38,385 nucleotides of DNA from Acanthaster planci. Lineage: Eukaryota > Echinodermata > Asteroidea > Valvatida > Acanthasteridae. A model generated the notes under the pieces. It did not search any database. It was not told the DNA's origin and saw nothing but the letters and a program-made list of their open reading frames with translations. Positions 1 through 12,700 of the stretch are shown piece after piece (within the stretch, counting starts at the first letter, position 1; each line of letters starts with the position of its first letter). The stretch covers positions 1,029,813 to 1,068,197 of the forward strand of contig NW_019091375.1 in assembly GCF_001949145.1 (NCBI RefSeq), read 5' to 3'. The position numbers were made by a program, and so were the translations under genes.

Positions 1-545
1 AGAGAGAAGCAAATTTTCGCAGTCCGCCGAGCAAACGCTTGTCAATTTTTGTGAACGGAATAAAGATCTGTAATGGGTGTTCCTGCCAGTACATCGGACC
101 TCATTATCCGATAATCAAATCATTCTGTACACAGCAAGTTGTTTTTCCAAATGTGATAAAAATACCCCTTGCCGACATGATCAGAGTAGGAAAAAAGGTC
201 TCGGCGACCACGATGAGCAACTTCGTTGATGATTCGTCCAACGAGACACTAGGCTTCTCCCAGCATGTAGGTTTGCACCAATTGGTATTGGTAGAGGTAA
301 ACATCAGATGTAAATTGGCATATATCCATCAATTCCTCCATGAAAGGGACACGATGACCATACTTGCAATGATAATGCTGACGAGTATGCAGTCTAAAAG
401 TTATTTGGGTTGGAAAGAGCAAAAGACAGAAGAGTCAACTGCATGTCCATGGACAACATGACTCCACTTTGTGTGTATACCAAGAAAAACATCCGAGTTT
501 AAGAACTGTGCTATGGGAATAGTATGTATGCAAACACTTCAAAAA
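1..545. repeat. Direct repeat copy 1 (left of the DNAJC24-like gene)
   Basis: This segment is repeated at about 2926-3440 with only scattered differences over roughly 500 bases. Both copies share runs such as 'taaagatctgtaatgggtg' and 'acgagtatgcagtctaaaag'. Open frames of about 140 codons exist on the plus strand in both copies, but neither resembles a family I know, and the minus-strand frames are broken, so I do not call a gene. The repeat probably extends left of the window. The second copy lies just 3' of the receptor kinase stop codon, so the sequence may derive from a kinase 3' UTR or from a dispersed element. Confidence 0.75.
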
Positions 546-1461
546 CTAAAACTACTTGTTTTATGCATGTTCATAAGTTCATTGTCTTCTTACAACCTTT
601 GGCACAGAAATTACATCGTCAGATGAGACTCAACTGTTGCACCAGTATATTTGAACTAAACCTGTGACGACGGGATATCCAGAGAGCCCCTTTTGACCCT
701 GAAAACATAAAAGTAGAACAATCACCCACACTTAAAATTTTTCCAGGGACGAAAATTCCGCCCAGCTCCCATGTACAGCAGTTTTTCGATCAAAATTTAC
801 GGCCACATAGCCGTATATCTCGCATGCAAAATGTACCAGGCCATCGCGTCAGTTTAGTCACATGGGCTGTTCCAGGATTCTGGTTATACCCCTTTGTACA
901 AGTTCAAGTTTCGCCTTGCTGAGTACCTTCCCGATATAATTAACATTCAGTAAATCATGAGATAATAAATCAAGCAAATAACATCCCAGGTTCCGAAGGC
1001 ATTGATTTTTACGGGTCTCTGGCACCACAAGCTGGGTTGCGTGACCAAAAAAGGGAGTCGCCAGGGGCTCTCAGACTGGAACGGCACTGTAAAAACATTT
1101 CCTAAAAACGCGTACGTGCGGTCACGTTCCGAAACTAAACTTGCCTCCGGTCGCCCAAAAGTCCATCTCCCCACATTAACAACGTCTCAAAGCAGATGCT
1201 CAATTCTTGTCTTCGATTAACGAACACCTTCGTTGTTTGAAGTCCCGAAAAATGGCAAAAGCGTCAGTTTCCAGACTCTCAAATATATTCCATCTTTCAA
1301 AACGAGGAGGATGGTACCAGTCTGGTACTTGTCTGTTGCGTTTCGCATTCAGAATACTGAGTGGGTAGAAGCTTGGTGTTGGGATCCACAAAGTAGATAA
1401 ACACACTGCCCAAACTACATTTTGGGACTTGGGTTATCTCAGACTAAAAGTCATCAAGATG
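546..1461. other. Non-coding stretch downstream of the DNAJC24-like gene
   Basis: No exon with recognisable protein similarity was seen on either strand. It lies 3' of the minus-strand diphthamide gene and presumably includes its 3' UTR near 1461. Confidence 0.5.
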
Positions 1462-1634
1462 TCACGTTGGCTGCACACTATTTCCTATTTGGACTTCTGA
1501 AGAGCCACCTTGCACCAACTCTATACTTAACGTGCAAGTGTTACAACCGACGATAGAGACATTCTGGTCAATATCTTTGACAGTAACTACGTATTCACCG
1601 CCGCATCGACAGCTGTAGCTATATACTTCCTCAT
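1462..1634 (-). CDS. DNAJC24: DNAJC24-like terminal exon: CSL zinc finger
   Basis: The acceptor is 'gctttgcag' and the stop codon TGA is at 1464-1462. It encodes CRCGG, then 17 residues further GCNTC, giving the four metal-binding cysteines of a CSL (DPH-type) finger, followed by LSIELVQ and a 17-residue tail. Confidence 0.9.
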
Positions 1635-2740
1635 CTGCAAAGCAAAGGTCGATGAATGGAAAAAAAATTGGTTTAATCTTAACTCTCAAGGCGTTTCTAC
1701 TAGGAACCTTCCTGAATCCTACAAAATCCTCCATTTTACAGGAAACCAACAGCACATTTTTTGTACTTAAACTTTCAAGGGACAACGAGCCCCATACAGT
1801 GACTGGGCTGTACCTTCCTCAATCCTGTAAACTTCTCCCCTCTGCAGGAAAGCAATAGGCTAAGCATATTGTCTGTTCTTAACTTTTGAGGGAGCATCGT
1901 GTCTCTGTAAGATTTGCAACTGCCAAGGCGCAGCTTGATGGACCAATTTTGCAATCTTACTGCGTGTCAAAGACACCATCTCTGTATTGAAATACGCTGT
2001 TCACTTGGGGGGCATTTCAAAACTTGTTCTACACTTTGTTCACACATTATTGGCTTGTAAACGGACTGTTGTTTTTTCTTTGTGTGTTCAGACTTTGAAC
2101 TGAGTCAAACTTAGAATTCTTCACTTTTACGTTTACTTGAAAACGGTTAGGCGAATAAATGTTCAGCAGAAAAACTGCATACCTTCTTGCCAATCCATCT
2201 CGTCTACGTGGACCTTCTCATTTAGAGGCCACGGCTTCCTCATTTCTTTCTCTGCAATTCAATCACAAGATACTGGTTAAAATGTTGGCAGATATTTAAA
2301 TTTGGTACTGGCTCTGATGTCTTAGACGATTTTTACAGTTTTTTACAGAGGTGGGAGGAAAACCCCTGAAGAACATTCTGGGCAAAATCTGGAGAATGGG
2401 GTAGGGAATGACATCCGATCAACACGTGGTCTAAGCAACGAATCAAAGGTGAGTGACTATAGGAAGGAACCACTGTGCCAACTAGACTCCCTGACGGGCC
2501 CAGGACATCACAAGTATCTCTTTTGCAACTATCGGCGTGTTGAACATTGCGTGCTGGCAATGATCAACAACCAACTGGAAACCTGGCTTCAACCTTTGTA
2601 CCTGTCTGCCTCGCATCATATTCCTTCCTGCTAGCCTCGTCACCAAGCGTCCTCCAAGCCGTGTCTACCAGGTGAAATCGCTGTAATGCTGCTGCCCGCT
2701 CTGCCTCACTGCACGTTGGGGGCAGCTTGTCAGGATGGCA
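1462..2740 (-). CDS. DNAJC24: DNAJC24/DPH4-like diphthamide biosynthesis protein (5' exon not found)
   Basis: Three exons (2740-2602, 2251-2183, 1634-1462) join in frame into 126 residues plus a stop. The first starts C-HPDK, the J-domain motif that stimulates Hsp70 ATPase, and continues through the rest of the J domain to a KEYDARQT end. The second ends VDEMDWQE, and the third carries a CSL zinc finger (YSCRCGG ... GCNTC). In known DPH4 proteins the J domain precedes this CSL finger, which binds zinc or iron and supports diphthamide formation on translation elongation factor 2 in the cytosol. About 30-40 N-terminal residues (helices I and II) are missing: no exon for them was found between 2741 and the receptor kinase. 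It could be further upstream around the kinase gene, lost in assembly near the N at 2904, or truly absent. The family call is strong; the integrity of the gene is uncertain. Confidence 0.85.
2183..2251 (-). CDS. DNAJC24: DNAJC24-like exon: linker before the zinc finger
   Basis: The 69-nt exon is phase 1 on both sides, between 'gaattgcag' and GAAG|GTATGC. It encodes EKEMRKPWPLN and then EKVHVDEMDWQE. The V-x-x-x-EM-x-W pattern matches the segment just before the CSL finger of DPH4 proteins. Confidence 0.8.
2602..2740 (-). CDS. DNAJC24: DNAJC24-like exon: HPDK and second half of J domain
   Basis: The exon follows 'tgtcctag' and ends at AGACAG|GTACAA. It is 139 nt, starts at a codon boundary and ends in phase 1. 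It reads C-HPDK, then an AERAAALQRF helix and LGDEASRKEYDARQT, the usual end of a J domain. Confidence 0.85.
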
Positions 2741-2903
2741 CTAGGACATGGACAACTGAACACTTCAAAATTACATGAACTCTATCAACTCCTACTTGAG
2801 GTTAGGTCTGAAGAGATAGAACATGAACAGTGCTGTACTACCTCTTATGACCATCTCAAGACACCACAACACCATCATTAGACCAACACAAGACCTCCGG
2901 TAT

Positions 2904-2904
2904 N
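2904..2904. other. Ambiguous base (N)
   Basis: This is the only N in the window. It lies about 20-30 bases before direct repeat copy 2, at the point where the first DNAJC24-like exon should be sought. It may mark an assembly join or an unresolved base. Confidence 0.9.
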
Positions 2905-2925
2905 GAAGAGAAGGAAATTTCCATG

Positions 2926-3440
2926 GTTAAAGTTTTCGCAGTCCGCCCAGCAAACACTTGTCATTTTTTTTGTGAACAGATCAAAGATCTGTAATGGGTG
3001 TTCCTGCCAGTACATCGGACCTCATTATCCGATAATCCAATCATCCTGTACACAGCGAGTTGTTTTTTCAAATGTGATAAAAATACCCCTTGCCGACATG
3101 ATCAGAATAGCAAAAAGGTCTCGGCGACCACGATGAGCAAATTCGTCCATGATTCGCCCAACGAGACTCTAGGCTTCTCCCAGCAAGTAGGTTTGCACCA
3201 ACGGGTTTTGGTAGAGGTAAACATCAGACGTAAATTGGGACATATCCATCAATTTCTGCATGAAAGGGACACGATGAGCATACTTGTAAAAATAATGCTG
3301 ACGAGTATGCAGTCTAAAAGTTATTTGGGTTGGAAAGAGGGAGAGACGGGTCAACTGCATGTGTTCATAGATAAAATGACTTCAGTCTCTGTGTATGCCA
3401 AAAATGTGCGACTATTAAAAATGGAATAACAATACAAATG
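2926..3440. repeat. Direct repeat copy 2 (beside the receptor kinase 3' end)
   Basis: This is the second copy of the repeat at about 1-545, in the same orientation and about 2.92 kb away. Its right end lies within 200 bases of the receptor kinase stop codon, so on the minus strand it is a candidate part of that gene's 3' UTR. Coding is not supported. Confidence 0.75.
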
Positions 3441-3635
3441 CAATTTAAATTCACATATTTATATATGTAGTACAAATTATATGCCAGACTTTGGGCATTC
3501 CCGATTCTGTACTTCTAAGTTTTAAATCTCACAACTGTTGCTGCAGTCCTTCACCCACCAACTTTCCGGCTCCTATGTACCAGTATTGCATAGAACTTAA
3601 ACAGGTTATCTAAGCAGGTTATCCAAGGAGGCTAT

Positions 3636-3762
3636 CTAATATTTGGCTAATTTCAGGCTCACCGAGTCAAGTTTTAACAGGCAATCCAGTCTTTGCCGTA
3701 GGTCAGTGAAGCTTGGTCTGAATTCGGGTTCGGTTGTCCAACACTCCGACATCAGGACATAT
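3636..3762 (-). CDS. RTK exon 13: kinase C-lobe end and stop
   Basis: The exon follows 'cttctccag'. It encodes [21 protein letters not shown], closing the C-lobe, and stops at TAG (3638-3636) right after AKY. The final residue is a tyrosine. Confidence 0.92.
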
Positions 3763-6700
3763 CTGGAGAAGAGAAAAAAGGCTTTGGAGTAAACATCTCC
3801 CTCTCTTTAATCGAACCCGTTTTCATCATGGACGACAATCTGGTCACTTCTGTGTTAACAACTAAATGGGGAGTCACTCCTTACATTTCTTCCCCACAGT
3901 GAGCAGGTCTCGGAAGCCGAAAACCACCGAGCAGATAGACAACCATGGCCTCGAAGGACATGTCTGTGTAGGGCTGCGCGCCTAAGTGATAAATGAATTA
4001 TAAGAAAAAGAGATACTCTGTCAACAGCTTGTAGATTGAGCAGTTCACAGAAGAGACAGTGGAGGCATCAACCAGGTTAGCAATACCTCATGAAATCAGC
4101 TGCAGCTACAAGGTGGTTAGGATGGGGCTTTTGAGGAGGGGGTCTGGAGGGAAAACATGTATTTGGATAGTTGATCGTTGGATAGGTCGTTGGCTTGCTG
4201 GTTAGTGTGGTCGATCAATCGAGTTGCCTGCCTTTGTGTAATTTTACATACCAAGCGTCATAAGCTCCCACATGAGAACACCGAATGACCAAACGTCACT
4301 CTTGGTTGTGTAGATGCTATCACGAATACACTCCAGGGCCAGCCATCGAAAAGGAATCGCATTCTGGAAAACAACAAACAACAGTTGAGTTGAGACCTGC
4401 TAGCAACACATCTCACTTTATCAAACCTATCCTTTCCATAAAGTTTCTCCAATTTTGAATTCAAGATATATAATCTCGATCAATTATATCCCCAAAGAAT
4501 CCATTTTGACAAATGACTGCCACAAACGCTTGGATTAGTAAATTATCAGATAACGCTGTGGAAATTGAAGTTAAACTTCGCTCCAGAAGAAACAATTCTA
4601 ATACCCCAGATTTCTGTGTGTACTGTCCTATTCCTTTGACATCACGAGCCAGGCCAAAGTCGCACAACTTGCAGGTTAGGCCTTCATCAAGAAGTACATT
4701 TCTTGTAGCAAGGTCACGATGGACCAACTGTGAATAAACAAGGAGAAACTAAAATTACCTTAAGCATTCATCGTTATTGTTTAAAGTCCACTCTTGTTAA
4801 TACGAGGGTCTTGGGACTGACTAAATTAGGTCATTTTGTTATGCGAAAGCTGGCGTCCCAATCGTCGTGTGTGTTACCATGGAGCTATTATACACAACGC
4901 ACGCACAGCGATGCGTTAGCGTTTCAGTTGGTACTTGTAACCAACACTAGAGCTGCGCTTGTCGCACGTAAAAATGGGCGGAAACCAGCTGTTCGTGGTG
5001 TGGATCGGACAGGAGGTTGTTTTGCCCGTGCCCGATGACAAAAGTGCCGTCAACATACCAGAGCCAGATTTTGGGACGATGGTCTGCGGTGGCGATGGCA
5101 GTTTGCTCGAATTCTTCCATGAATATGTTAGCTAGAATCGGGGATATAGGCGATCCCATGGAGGTTCCAGCCAACTGTTCAAAGAATTTGTCAACCTCTG
5201 GCACTTCTTGGATCACATAAACCTGCTTCACAGCAGCATCAAGTTCCCATGGAACAAGAAAGAAATGGCACCATTTCCTTTGTTGATGTTGAGGTGTCCG
5301 GAAGTCAAGATGGCCGCCTCTCCCACAAGGTGTACTGCAAACCCACCCACACCGACAGATACCTCCACAGCTCCTCCTTCCATCACCCCGAAATCAAGTT
5401 GTCTGTCAACCGAGCCCTTGTTCGCATAGCTCACAACATCTGCGACAAGACACACCTCACCGATGAACTGCACCACATTCCCACGGAACTTCAACGCAAC
5501 GGCTACGTGCTCCAGCAGATCAAGACTCAAAACCCAAGACCGAAGGGTCACTTATACCCAAAGCCATTTAGATAAGGCCCCTACTTCCGTTACCCTCCCC
5601 TACCTTGGTTGTACTTCCCACAACATCCAGCGTATCCTGAGCAAGCACGGCATCAAGGTGTCCCACACAGCCCCTCTCAAGATCCGCAGCATGACGACAG
5701 CCCACAAGGACCGACAAGATCCGCACCACCAACTAGGGGTGTACAAGATCCCTTGCCAATGCGGCAAAGTGTATATTGGCGAGACTGGTAGGGACCTCCC
5801 TACCAGAGTCAAAGAACACCAAGTCCATGGCAGGAAGGGAGACTACGAGAAGTTGGCGATAGTCAAGCATTCCCACTCCGAAGACCACCGCACCCACTGG
5901 GACCAAGCGCACCTCATCACTAGCATCGTTAACTGTTACCCAAGGCGCATCACAGAAGCTTTGGAAATTCTCAAGCACAACTCTGTTCCCCAAGACATCG
6001 GTTTCTCCATCAGTGACATCTGGCAACCCCTGCTCACCTCCCAGTCCAATGGGTCCTCTATACCGTAGGACACCCCCACCCTGCCTATGGGTCTCCTATA
6101 CCCTTGGCCCTCACCCTGCCCCTACCTATGCCCAACTGACACGCCTCGCTGACCTGCAGGACCCTCGTCACATCCCGCTGCATCCAGCCACCGTATATAT
6201 ACAGCTCCATCTTCAGCATCTCTTCAGTTTCCTGACGACGGACTGAGCACGTAGTCCGAAACGTTGAGTACGGGTTTTTTTCAGAACCACACATACTCAT
6301 AGAGAGATATATTCCTTCGCATGGTGCTACCGCAAGCCTTTCCACCTGTTACTTTCCTTCACTATGAATAGCCTGAAATTTCATGGAAGGACACTGTATA
6401 TAAATATGTGTATACGTGTATGTTCAATACTTCGTAAAGAAGTTAACAATCATATGGAGCATCCCCACTTATACTATCTTGCACATGCAATAATAGGTCG
6501 CCAATGTAGGAAATGGCGATGAAAAATAATGACTGGAGTTATTTATATCTGATAATGACACCAAGGTTTCTCAAGCCTGAAGATACCTGTAAAGAGGAGA
6601 CAGTGAAAAGCAGTAACAGTTTTAGTGGTGCAAGGCAAACCCCAAGCAGAGGAATATTCCGAGTAAAACTCATGGATCAGGCTAGACTGGAGACCCAATC

Positions 6701-9700
6701 CAAGTGGATTGAGCCTGGACCGCGAGGGTGAAAGGCAAGGAAAGAACCACTGCGCACCTGACTCTACAATCAAAACTCCCTCACGGGTCAAAGTCCAAAT
6801 TAGGGGTAACCGTGAATGCAGGTCACACGAGAACAGGTCAGAACAGACCCCTGTTAAGCTCTTTAAAATGATCTACTTTCAAGCCTGCAAGGTTTATTAC
6901 ACTGTACTAAAATTGTTCTCTTAATTTTCACTTTCATGTATGGTGAATCATATCGCCCGTTTTCAAGAGGACAGGTCGTGAGATCATCCACTGTGATACT
7001 TACATGTTTAGAGGACAAGTACTCCATTCCACTAGCGATTTGGAAACCGAACAGCAGTATTCGAAGGGGGTTCATTGCTTCTTTCATTAATCCAGTGAGT
7101 CGTGTTTCGGTCCATGCCAGTCGTTTCCGTGTGATGAAGGCCTCCAGCGTACCATTGGGAACGTATTCCATGATCATGTAGAAAGGCTCTACAACCAGGC
7201 GAAACAATTATGTAAACATTGCCCTTCAAAGAAATTTGTTTGTACAGGTGGACAAACTACATGACGGGGTTGTCCAGTTAACATTACTAGTTAATTTAAA
7301 TACTAAAAGGTAATGTTATTAACGTCTGCCCAGATCTTACCTTTTTCTGTGCAACTTCCAAGAAACGATACGACAAATGGGTGTTTTTCAAGGGCTCTGA
7401 AAATGGCCAGCTCATTCTTAAAGTCGGTGGTGCTTGCATGGCCTGTAGCAGAGATTAAGAGATTTTTCCTGTGAATTTCTACTTGCTGGAGTGAAACTGG
7501 TTGGGGTGATTACTTACTGCCTTTATAATATATATTAAACAGTGTTTCAATACACATGTAATAAACATTGAAAAAGATAAGTGCTGTTGATGACATTAAA
7601 AAAAATGTACAGTTACTGTCTTCAGATACTGAAAATAAAGCCCTTGAGTGGATATGTGCCCGCTGTCCGTTTATCACGTATCGGTTATTATTGGCTTCGT
7701 TTAAATGGTGAAAACCTTTCAAGATTTTGACAGCAACTGTGGTGCTCTCTCCTTCGAGAATCCCGTCGGATTTAGCCTTCACAACCTGGCCGTAGAAGCC
7801 GTTGCCGATGACCTCTTCAAGATGAATTCCCTCCCTTCGGAACTCGAAATCTGGACAGTCGACTTGTGCCGGTGTTTCCGGCACCTGCACAGCAATTTCA
7901 CTAGAAGCAGGGGCATCCCCCACAGACACTTCCTGCAAAATAACAGTAAAGTTACCAGGACAGAAATCTGACCACATTCAGGAAGGATTAAATACCGAAA
8001 CGAAGAGGTATGGGTTAATAAGCACAGTGGTCCCGTAGTACGGGTTCTGGTGTTCAACTAAAATATAACGTTGCCAAGTGGGTTCCACTGACTCGACTCC
8101 CCACAGGTACCACATGGTGCATGCCTGTCGTAGCCGAGATACCTGACCACATTTAGTTGCCTCTGTTCACTATCAAATTGTGTTGATCTCAAGTTTTGTT
8201 AGAAATTAATTTAGTGGCCCAGCGATCATGAGTAACGATTGTGAAGCATTGTGAGACTTCACGGAGACAAAATGCTCTATGGGCACTAGTTGTTTTTGTT
8301 ACAAGAAGCGAAGCCTGCAGTACTGCATGTGCACTCACATCTATTTCTGGTCTGGCTCCGGCCTCAGTATTCCGTTTTTCCTTATGTCTTATCGCCCTCA
8401 ACTTCGTAGTTGTCAGCACCAGAGAGCAGAGACAGATGACCAGTGCGAAACCGGCAGCAGACGCGGCACAAATGGCCAGAAGTTTCCAAGGGAAATACTG
8501 GTACGTCTCAATAGTCGCTGAAACGAAAAGGTTAAATGTACATGTACTTCGAAACCGTTGCAGTCGTAATTATGGAGGTTCAAGAGCTCCTTCCTTTCAG
8601 TCCGACTTGTATAACATGATAAAATGGTGCATTTTTAAATTGCAGTTTTAATATTGGAAAAAACAAAAAGTGAGGTGCAAAAGTTTCGTCGCCACTTACA
8701 CTTCGGCCTGCTTTTTACTTGCACATTATTACTATGAGTTCTATCAGTTCAGAGTTTCGCGAGGGATCGATTCCTTGAACCTCGTTAACAATTTGTAATG
8801 TTTGCACGGCGAGTTGACAAACCAGTGAATACTTATCGCCAGAACCAATAAGGAGCGTTTTACTTCAAGACAATGTACTACTGACGTGCACAACGTTAAT
8901 ATAAATTATGATTATGACGTATGCATAAATGAAACATTAAAATAACCATTACCCTGATGGGTTTGGACGACGATGCGAACATACTCCTCTTTAAATGTTG
9001 TGGTGCTATCCGGGTAGAGGACGAGGCACACGACGTCAATGGAGTTCACGCCTGACGGAGCATGTAAATAGAGTTTGCTCACCGAGTACCAACTGTGGGT
9101 TTCGTTATCCAGGAGCATCGACGAAAAGTGATCATGATATATCACTGATGAGAGGCCTTCGTGGTTGCGGCCGTTGACTTCCCAAGCAAAGTGACTGGTT
9201 GGATTAGAACCCACGGCTGTGCAGCGTAGTTCAAGGTTTGCCCCCTCGGTGACATTTCTTGTGCAGTTCATGCATTCATCGCACGTGCTTCCAGACGTCA
9301 CACAGATTGCAGTATCCTCTGGTTTATCTGAATGGAAGTGGATGTAATTGCTCATTTACCTACGGGAATTGTAACTGCATGGTTTCTTTCCCAGTTGAGT
9401 ATTAAGCCTAAGCCTTTATATTATTACTTATCGTCATAACAAATTAATTTACTATTATTCGAGTTGTTAGGCAGACTGTTTAAACATCATATGTGGCGGT
9501 GGAGCCCCACACAGCTGAATATCAAAGCAAAACAAGATAAAGCATGCTTTATTTCTCAAAACCACCCCCTAAAAATTACACATTGCAAGCGAAAAGGAGA
9601 GAGACGAAGACCTGTGAAATTTATAAGAACAGATGGTAAAACACCTATTTTAACAGGTGATTATTACATGATACTGCGAGCGGTGCAGTTGCATTTTCGA

Positions 9701-12700
9701 TGTTCACACCAATCTCGCTAGTCGCCACACACTTCACCCTCTTTCCAGCATCGGTCCGAACAGGCGTGAAGGTGAAAGTCCCTGAGAAGTTGTAGCAATC
9801 TGCTTGGATAAACTCTGGGCGAGCGTCTTCTTCGCTTTTGCGCAGGATTTCGTTCACGTACCATCTGAAATGGTACTTGTACGTGGGCTTTCGGACGCAG
9901 ACTGCCGTACACGTAAATACAACGGGCCAGCCTTCGGTTAATGCTGAATTGTAATTTGTCAAATTCAGCAGGTCGGGTCCTAAGAGAGAAAAATCAAGAA
10001 TTACTTTGCCCCTGTTATGTGACCAAATGCATTATGGATTCAATTCATAGTTTTGGTAAAGAGCTAAATTTGTATTGGATGGGAAGGGGACATTCGACGC
10101 CATCCGACCAGTTTGATTGTCCACGCAATAAACCCGATAGATTTCAAAAATCCTGGATGACACAAAGAAATATGAATTGAAACATGCCTCTGATTGGACC
10201 AACCATCGCCGTTAGTCCATGGCAAACGCCACTTTACAACGGCGTCGATAATACGCAACAGACTCACACCATGGGCAGCATTTTGTTACGTGGGTGTTTT
10301 CGTTTTGAACTGGTTTGCGTGAAAAGTGATTAGTAGCAAACTAATTCCTTTTAAGATGCTGCGTCTGGACAGACTTTTTAAAATGTAGTATAAGAGAAAA
10401 GCACATTTGGCGCGCATTAATCGGTCGGCCCTGCACGTACATTGTACGTGTAATGCTGTATATGTTATAATGTTTCAGGTCAAACAGGCCTCACTTGTAC
10501 AGTTATCATCAACATTGACAGATCATATTATGCCAAGAGTATGACGTGGAGTCCAAATAGGTCATTCAGATTTCCACTAGGTATCACAGTATACAAATAG
10601 GTAAATCAGATGTCCACTGGGTGGGTCAAATATCCACATAGAAAAAATACCAAACGTCCACCAGGGAAATCAAATGTTGCAAGGCCTAGTGATTTCAAAT
10701 GAGTGGATGTTTGAAGAAAAGTATCACGACATCAGTTCAGGGAGTGGGCGGCCATGCCTAAACTTCTACGACTGTTTTATGGTAGCCAATGCATCCCTCA
10801 GGTTCCCTCTCTATCTACATTTCATTATTCTGCTGTGAAAGTACATTTGTAGCCGCGGCCCAAAAATAACTTCGAACTACGAGGTGATTTTTTTTTTACT
10901 ATACCAGGTCCTTTTGCGGTCCTATGCGCGTCTTTGGGATACTGATCTTTCTTACTCTGCAGTGGTTGGGTCTGGCCAGTGGGAGTCTACAGGCTTGTGG
11001 TGTATGCCTGGGGTGAGGGATTATATGAAACCTTTGCCAAATTGGCCCATTGGAAAAAAAACGCTATGACCACATTTGGTGATACGTGGGGACTTTTATC
11101 CCTGCAGGGTTGCCACCAGGGTTTTGATGATACTTTCATCAGAAAATCATGGTAGATATTGTAAACCAATTGTTGCTAAGGCCTATTTCTTTTCTTTACA
11201 GGAGTCTTCAGGTGAGGTAATTACTGTCTATTTGAAAAAAAAATCTATACGTTTAGGAGAAACGACAAAAAGTGGAAATTCTTTGATTCGAATGGGCTTG
11301 GACGCGAAAACCACGACCCTCCCTCCACTGTCATTGTCTATTTTGTTCAAAAGAACAACAAGGCTTTAATGATGTTTTGAGAGCCGTGAGATGAATTCCC
11401 TCATTTGCCCAACGTTGGCTAGCTATGTACATTTGCATGTACATAAAAGCTTCATTCCAGTCCCAATTAAGCTGTTGAGTAACTCCTCGACTGGGTGCAC
11501 AACTATTTCTCATTCTCAGGCCCTCGTGCTTTACACAAGTTGCACACAGATATGCAGTCGAAACCTTCAGTGTTGGGAATCATGGTACGGCATATTGTGC
11601 TTAACTTCTAGAGTCTTCAACGTATAGCTACCAAACTTTTGCTTGGGATATTTGAATGACTAATGTTGTATTTGGTGTAACTTTCAGTGAAGCTATGCAC
11701 CAGTGGTCAGTTGGTTACATTATAATAGTAATTTTCTTTATGTGGATATTTGATTTCCCCCTTGGCATTTTAATTATCCATTGTGATATTGACGTGGCTA
11801 GATAGACTCTTGCTCTGGCTTTATCCTATTGTGTGAACATTTGATTGTCTACTGACGTTTGAAATACCTAATTTGCCACTCACTTAATACTGTGGATATT
11901 TTGACCTATTCTGTCGGTTAGCTTAATTTTCGCCTGGCATTTTGCTGAAAAAGCCTCGATCACCATTTCACAACTATGACCAGCAATGGCAGGAACACAA
12001 TGAGAAAGATTACCCTGGTGCATGACGAATACTCCAAGATACTTCTCAGTGAAAACAGTCGCGTCTCCTGGATACAGGACGCGGCACGTCACGCCAAAGA
12101 AGCCCTCTCCTCGTTGTATGTCAACGGTGGCTTTGCTGACTACATCATAACTCCAAGAGGCGTCGTCGTAAACCTCCAAGTACTCCGTCTGGTTGAGTGT
12201 CTTGGAGACGTTCCAACGTTGCTGACCATGATCGATGTCCCATATCAGGTGACTGACGGGATTCGAACCCACCGCAGTGCATTCTAGATCCAAGCTGTCC
12301 CCCACGGTGACATTCCTCGTACAGTTCTCGCAAACATAACACGCATGCTGTTGTAAATTCCGCACACACAGTGTACTCGTCAACGGTGGACCTATTTTGT
12401 ACAATAATTCAGAGACCAGACGCTATGAACAAGTCGATCGGACCAGACTGTATATTCTTTATGGTCCGTCTATTAGTATAATATCGCAAAGGGTTTGGGT
12501 TGGGTCATCTAGACTGGCTCAAAGGGATGATTTGGTGCCTTGACTGGAATTCATAGTCACAGTGTCCCACAAAAGTTTACCTAAACGGCTACACGAACAA
12601 AACCCAGGCAACTGAGTATGTAGCGAAGACATGCGAATAATATGTCTTATGCACCGGCTTGGGGGAAGGCAGTGCTCTCCGCATTTTCGACTGGGGCACC

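Larger units (their letters stand above)
4728..7003. other. RTK intron 9 with a Penelope-like insertion
   Basis: This intron of about 2.3 kb splits the kinase just before the catalytic loop. Its centre (about 5018-6350) is a retroelement remnant. The flanks 4728-5017 and 6351-7003 show no coding signal. Confidence 0.75.

Noticed and set aside
39-461. Plus-strand frame of 140 codons, also open in the repeat copy at 2998-3429
   Set aside because: Open in both copies, but without a known domain or splice signals. Reported as a repeat instead of a gene.
10071-10290. Possible promoter with a CCAAT-like box and GC-balanced sequence
   Set aside because: It lies inside an RTK intron between two coding exons with no start exon next to it.
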